Positions 59,466 through 64,000 of a stretch of DNA of 64,000 bases are shown here, piece after piece. The DNA is taken from positions 8,672,501 through 8,736,500 of the forward strand of contig NC_073360.2 of assembly GCF_027580225.2 (NCBI RefSeq). The letters run 5' to 3'. The stretch's first letter is position 1. Each line of letters opens with the position of its first letter. A program made the translations under genes and the position numbers. Source of the DNA: Misgurnus anguillicaudatus (Eukaryota; Chordata; Actinopteri; Cypriniformes; Cobitidae). The notes beneath the pieces were generated by a model. It searched no databases. It was not told where the DNA came from and worked only from the letters and a program-made list of their open reading frames with translations.

Positions 59466-61102
59466 CAGTGTTGGGGCTAGTTACTCAAAAAAGTAATATA
59501 TTACGTATTACATATTACTCTCAAAAATACTAATGCCTTACTTTACTTTATTACTCCCTGGAGAAAGTAACTAGTTATATTACTAGTTAAATTTTTTTCT
59601 GGACAAGAATGTTTATTTGGGCAAGCCACGGCCAAGAAAATATCCAAACACAAAACCCCCAAATCAATAAAAAGTTACAATTTTATTAGATTAAATTTGA
59701 CAACCATTTACTCATTCAAAATACAGGCATGACAACAGGTTGCAATTCATTTTAGATGGACACCTTTAAATGGACAGCTGATGAAAGAATGACGGTTAAC
59801 AATAAATTATTTCCTGATAAAGACTTTCAAGAGTTCTGTATTCTTAGCAGGGGGATACCATGATGTTAGTGCACATTATTTACCCACCAACTATAGACGG
59901 GTTGCAAGTTTAAAAACATTACAGGGTGCGCGCGCAGCCAGGAGGCAGAAAGCCCGATTGGTGAGCTGATCCGCTACTGCAACAACCTTAATTATTGAAG
60001 CGTTCTTTATTGTTTGTATATAAATAAAACTTGATTTTAGTAGGATCTGTTTTTCTGTCTTCATTTTTGCAGTGTTACTGTGATACATGTTTGAATTATA
60101 ATGTTAGGCTAGTAACGTAATAGTCGAATCTACTGGTATGTCAACATCAGGCACCCAGCACTGTCTCTGTTGGTACTATTTTCCACGCAACAACTCCTTG
60201 GCATTTTGACTTACAGACACCGCTACTAGCATACAACACAATGCACGTCTCTTCTTTCTGCCTTTAATAACGTCGCCGTGCAACCCGTCTATACACAGCA
60301 AATTCATCCAACACCCAAACATATAAATATATCAATTTAACACCGCAAAGTAATAAATACACAATCAATTCAATAAATATCATTAATATCACTCAAGCTA
60401 AAGACACAGCCTTCGTCAATTACGGTAAAATTGAAATACAAAATTGATGGAATAAACAACCTGCACGCAACACCTGTTTACATACCAACAAACAATGAAA
60501 TGAGCGCCGGGAGACCGTGGCATAACCTCACATTCATCAAGGTCTCCACGGCAAGAAAACCCACCGTAAATACACCACCTTTTAATACAACATAAAAATT
60601 ACTGCTGGCTTCCGCTACCGGACACGGGGCACAACGTTCTGGGAAACATTAAAGAGTGTGCACTTCACCGTCAAGTTACTTTCCTTCCGTTGAACATAAT
60701 AAAAAAATTACTGAATCTCCTCCCGTCGAAACTAGCGAACCTTCCTCTGAAAAAGAGCTTGCCGTTGTTGACGCTTCCATTTTCTCGATCTGTCTTTGAG
60801 TGTGCCGCTCTGTGCTGGTGGCTGCCGGGTGTCGACCAATCGGTGATGGTAAATGATACCTTGTGCCAAACTTAGACCAATCACTGTTCCATTCACGCCC
60901 TCCTCCCCTTCCCTTTTGTTATCTGTGTTGTGTGCCTTGTGTGATGAATGTGCTACTGGCGAATGTAACGCAAGTAACTAGCTCGGGAAAACTGTAATAA
61001 TATTACCATTTTAGACGGGTAATGCGTTACACTACTAGTTACTGAAAAAAGTTATATTATTACAGTAACAAGTTACTTTGTAACGCGTTACAGCCAACAC
61101 TG
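59466..61102. mobile_element. hAT-type element, 1.64 kb, 8-bp target duplication
   Basis: The ends CAGTGTTGGGGCTAGTTACT and (inverted) CAGTGTTGGCTGTAACGCGT share a CAGTGTTGG start, and the flanks are CTCTTAAC at 59458-59465 and 61103-61110. Ends are of the same kind as in the element at 16428-17778. No transposase frame. Confidence 0.9.
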
Positions 61103-61110
61103 CTCTTAAC

Positions 61111-61603
61111 TGAACAAGCTTCTGCAGCTCCACATTTAAAATCGTACAGTGAGGACTGTGCAGTGTTTTATTTGTATTTTTTGCTTATGTTAAATCATAG
61201 ATTCTAATAACTAATATATTTACATTTATTACAGATGCCTGAAAAGTAAAACAAGATGAGTATAGTCTTATGATTAAAAGAAACATTTGCTTGTCAGAAG
61301 CATTGTTGTAGTGACAGCCAAAATACATTGGCCTATATGTTATTTAAAATAAAACTTTCAATACATTTTTGTTAAATTGTATTTTTGTGTCTGCAGAAGA
61401 GCAAAGTCCTGCAGACAACTTGGTTTGTTTAAGAGGTTTTAAATAAACAGTAGCACAGCATCTTTCTTTGGTGCTATTAAAACCACCACAACAAACCTGG
61501 TTGTAGCTCTTTTATTATATACTAATGAACCGCATTTCAAATCGCGAATCGCAATTTTGATCAGAAAAATCACAATTAGATTTTTTCTCCGAATCGTGCA
61601 GTC
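61111..61603. other. Intergenic, no gene recognised
   Basis: AT-rich with no supported exon. TCGCGAATCGCAATTTTGAT near 61543 resembles common fish repeat wording. Confidence 0.35.
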
Positions 61604-61609
61604 CTATCT

Positions 61610-61838
61610 GGGTTGATTTCTCACCTTTCTTAGGATCGTTGAGACCCCACGAGGTGAGATCTTGCAGTCCGAGGGAGATTGATAGTCATGTTTAGCTTCT
61701 TTCATTTTCCAATGATTGCTCCAACAGTGGACCTTTTTCACCAAGCTGCTTGGCGATTTCCCCGTAGCCCTTTCCAGACTTGTGGAGGTGTACAATTTGA
61801 TCTCTAGTGTCTTTGGACAGTTCTTTGGTCTTGGCCAT
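61610..61838 (-). pseudogene. Tc1 transposase N-terminus fragment
   Basis: Minus strand. From CAT at 61836-61838 the frame reads [20 protein letters not shown], then [10 protein letters not shown], and in shifted frames CKISPRG and RKVRNQPR. This is the paired-type HTH DNA-binding start of a Tc1 transposase. The catalytic domain is absent, and at least one frameshift falls after the first HTH. Confidence 0.85.
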
Positions 61839-61945
61839 GTTAGTTGTTGGATTCTTACAGGTGTCTTTATAATGCTAACGACCTCAAACAGGTGCAGCTA
61901 ATTTAGGATAATAAATGGAGTGGAAGTGGACATTTAAAGGCAGAC

Positions 61946-62227
61946 TTAGGGGTCAATCACACCAAAAGTGTTTATGGCAGTTGCAGGCGCCTTTTTTGAA
62001 TGATATTCTATGGGCAGGCGCGCTGAACGTCTTGCGTTTTTTGCCGCCTGTAGAGCACGCGTTTTTGAAGGAGCGCTGAGAGCGGAAAAAGTGCCCGACG
62101 TCATTTGCGTTTTTTCATTGTCCAAATGAATGAGGGGACAGGCGGGCCTTCTGTTGTAGTGACAGAAGTTTACAGTTGCTTGGAACAACCGGCGGAGACT
62201 GCAATATGGAGGAGGGTCTTGTGGTGG
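61946..62227. mobile_element. Fragment of a Harbinger-like element (tentative)
   Basis: GGGGTCAATCACACCAAAAG preceded by TTA is wording I recall from the ends of zebrafish Harbinger-type elements. The sequence is interrupted by the LTR at 62228, and the other end is not in the window. Confidence 0.3.
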
Positions 62228-62599
62228 TGTAACAAGGTTAAAATGGTTTTATTTCACTAGATTTTCTTGTTTTTGCATTCAATGTAGTTCTATAATTGTT
62301 GAAACCATTGTTTGTAATACATTAAAAATGGTCTGTAAGGAGGTGATGGATTCACCCTCTTCCCCCCTTCCTTTAACAACAAAGTGGTTCAGTCCAGGCA
62401 GCCATATTAGCTGCTCACTTCCTTAGCTGTCTTTTCCTTCTCTCTCCTGAATGGAAGAGTGTTACTGATGTGTGAGCTGAAGCTGTATTGGCAACCTGTT
62501 TATATAAAAATACATTCTCTATGCAGACCAAATCTGGCATTCTCCTGTCATTCTTCGGCATATTCAACACAACGCAGACCACAGAAGCATACGGTTACA
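62228..62599 (+). mobile_element. 5' LTR of an LTR retrotransposon
   Basis: The 372-bp segment starts TGTAAC and ends GTTACA, the inverted TG...CA borders of an LTR, and contains TATATAAAAA near 62502. It is followed directly by a primer-binding-type sequence and then gag. The 3' LTR must lie beyond the window. Confidence 0.75.
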
Positions 62600-62600
62600 C

Positions 62601-62618
62601 TGGCACCGTGACCCGTGC
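62601..62618 (+). promoter_or_regulatory. Candidate primer binding site
   Basis: TGGCACCGTGACCCGTGC lies one base after the LTR. TGGxxCCGTGAC is the usual form of LTR element primer sites, and it most resembles the complement of a tRNA-His 3' end, with mismatches. Confidence 0.55.
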
Positions 62619-62905
62619 GATTGTTCAGCGGCTGCCGAACTCCCGAGGTTGCTGCACAGATTAGAAAACGTCAGACTTCACTGTTTGTTTTTGCTTCATT
62701 AAGGAGATGTCATTTTTCGCTGCTGTTTCGCTTCACGGAGGGGAGGCTTGGACTAAGGTTACGGTACTCTTATATCTTCAGGATTAAGACATTCTAAGCT
62801 AACATTGGTTTGATTTGAGTGCATCAAATGTTATAAGCAATTGTTTTATTTTTTTATTTTTTTTTAGTTGTAAAGTCAAAGTGCAATTTTTTGATATGTT
62901 AATTA

Positions 62906-63785
62906 ATGATGCATTCCAACAAAGATACCAGTGATTTTGGTGGCTACCATTTTGGGAGGGGCAGAGGGGTTTTGCCATTTAGTGGTTCATGTACTCCTGG
63001 AAAGCTGAATGACATTGATTCTGATGCCAATAGAGTACGGTTTTCTACTCCAGTGTCTTATGACATTCCACCACTTGAAATGAGCTTAGAACCTACTGTA
63101 GCATTATCTAATGAGCAGGTAAAGCAACTGAGCTCTGATATCAGTCAGTCGATTAAGTCCAGCTTGTTTCCTAACTGACTTTTACGCTACCAAGCCATAT
63201 CAAAATGAAGGCCCTTTTGATTACTAGATTAGATTAAACAAAGCTGCTGACCTAGCTGAACAGCATCTTAAAAGTGAGGGCAGAACATTGCAAAATTGGG
63301 ACATGGAGATTGCCGTTATGTTCATACGTAATTGTCCTGATAAAGATCTCTCAATTATGTTTTTAAGCAAACCACAGCGTGGGTGGACCGCTGCAGAGGT
63401 ACAGGACCGTTTGGATGAATTTGTGAGGAACCGCAAAGTGTATGAGTGTCAGGTCTCACAACAAACAGCTAGTGCTGTCAGTAATGATATGTGTGGTACA
63501 CCACCTTGTAAAACTCAAGTTGTTAGGGCTCCTGGGAGTGAAGCTGAGCCTGATTGTGCAACATGTGAAAGTTAAACAATGGATAGGATACTAAATATGC
63601 TGGATAAAGCGCTGACATGTAACACACAGTCCTCTAGGGCAGTTGTGCATCGCAAATCAAATGTTAAGAGATCACAAGTGTGTAAAGTCTGTCAGAGTAC
63701 TGACCACAACACAGTTGCTCACTGTAGATCAAATTGTGTTTCACTTGCTATCGTCCTGGACATACCCATGACATCTGTGAGATGA
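62906..63785 (+). pseudogene. Degraded gag-like gene of LTR retrotransposon
   Basis: The first frame (62906-63178) encodes MMHSNKDTSDFGGYHFGRGR and stops. A second frame carries LNKAADLAEQHLKSEGRTLQ, EIAVMFIRNCPDKDLSIMFL and WTAAEVQDRLDEF, stops at 63573-63575, and resumes with VCKVCQSTDHNTVAHC. A CCHC knuckle CFTCYRPGHTHDIC lies in a third frame at 63737-63778. One or two nucleocapsid-type knuckles after a helical domain fit a Gag protein. Breaks show that this copy is dead. Pol is outside the window, so Ty3/gypsy versus other LTR groups is not decided. Confidence 0.65.
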
Positions 63786-64000
63786 CTACGTCACAGGTTA
63801 TGCTAAACAGTTTGACTGCTGCTGTTGACGGTCAAAGTCACAGGTCCTCTCAGGAAAACTTTAGAGCCTCCATCTGGAGGGGGGCGATGGTAGGCACATG
63901 AGTTCAACCTCCTTTGATAGTGATGATATTGAGTCTGTATATGCTTTTGTATGTGAAAATGTCCCAAAATCTAGCAAAGTGATCTTGCAAAATACCACAA

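Overview
The window looks like teleost fish nuclear DNA, most likely a cyprinid. The evidence is the repeat content (hAT, Kolobok-like TTAA, Harbinger, Tc1, ISL2EU, tnp2-like and LTR elements of familiar fish types), AT-rich intergenic DNA, spliced eukaryotic exons and eukaryotic tRNA genes. I see no convincing single-copy housekeeping gene. Every long coding tract belongs to a transposon or to a repetitive, transposon-like gene family. Family names come from recognition of motifs, not from database searches.

Layout. 1-2000: two copies of a 1,325-bp unit carrying tRNA-Lys(CTT), one of them with an intact tRNA-Asn(GTT). 2030-4350: AT-rich, strand-asymmetric repeats. 5076-12171: a multi-exon gene whose centre matches what I recall as the DUF6729 family, with at least four reading-frame breaks, followed by an 81-bp minisatellite. 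13681-15854: a TIR element. 16392-20414: a second decayed copy of one exon of the same family, split by two hAT elements that share one 8-bp target and by an LTR-like insert. 22116-29150: foldback and MITE elements. 28167-31833: a tnp2-like transposase gene with stops. 33509-39487: a second spliced transposon-type gene, broken by a 4.4-kb element that itself holds a 2.8-kb long-TIR element. 39856-42075: a 67-bp minisatellite split by a hAT. 42596-45141: an unclassified 2.5-kb element with a repeated CACTACCGAAAC-type motif inside a TA/CA microsatellite. 46461-50800: a two-gene ISL2EU-type transposon. 51640-54480: repetitive DNA of possible retroelement origin, cut by a hAT. 55841-57422: a Tc1 element. 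57993-58608: a LINE 3' end. 59466-61102: a hAT. 62228 to the end: the 5' LTR, primer site and degraded gag of an LTR retrotransposon that runs off the window.

The most coherent functional system is the ISL2EU-type element. It has a THAP-like/HTH/DDE transposase on the plus strand with an intact D-D-E triad, and a convergent SWIM/YqaJ-nuclease gene on the minus strand with one late frame break. The most informative history lies in the nested insertions, because several target sites can be read to the base and restore an uninterrupted coding sequence.
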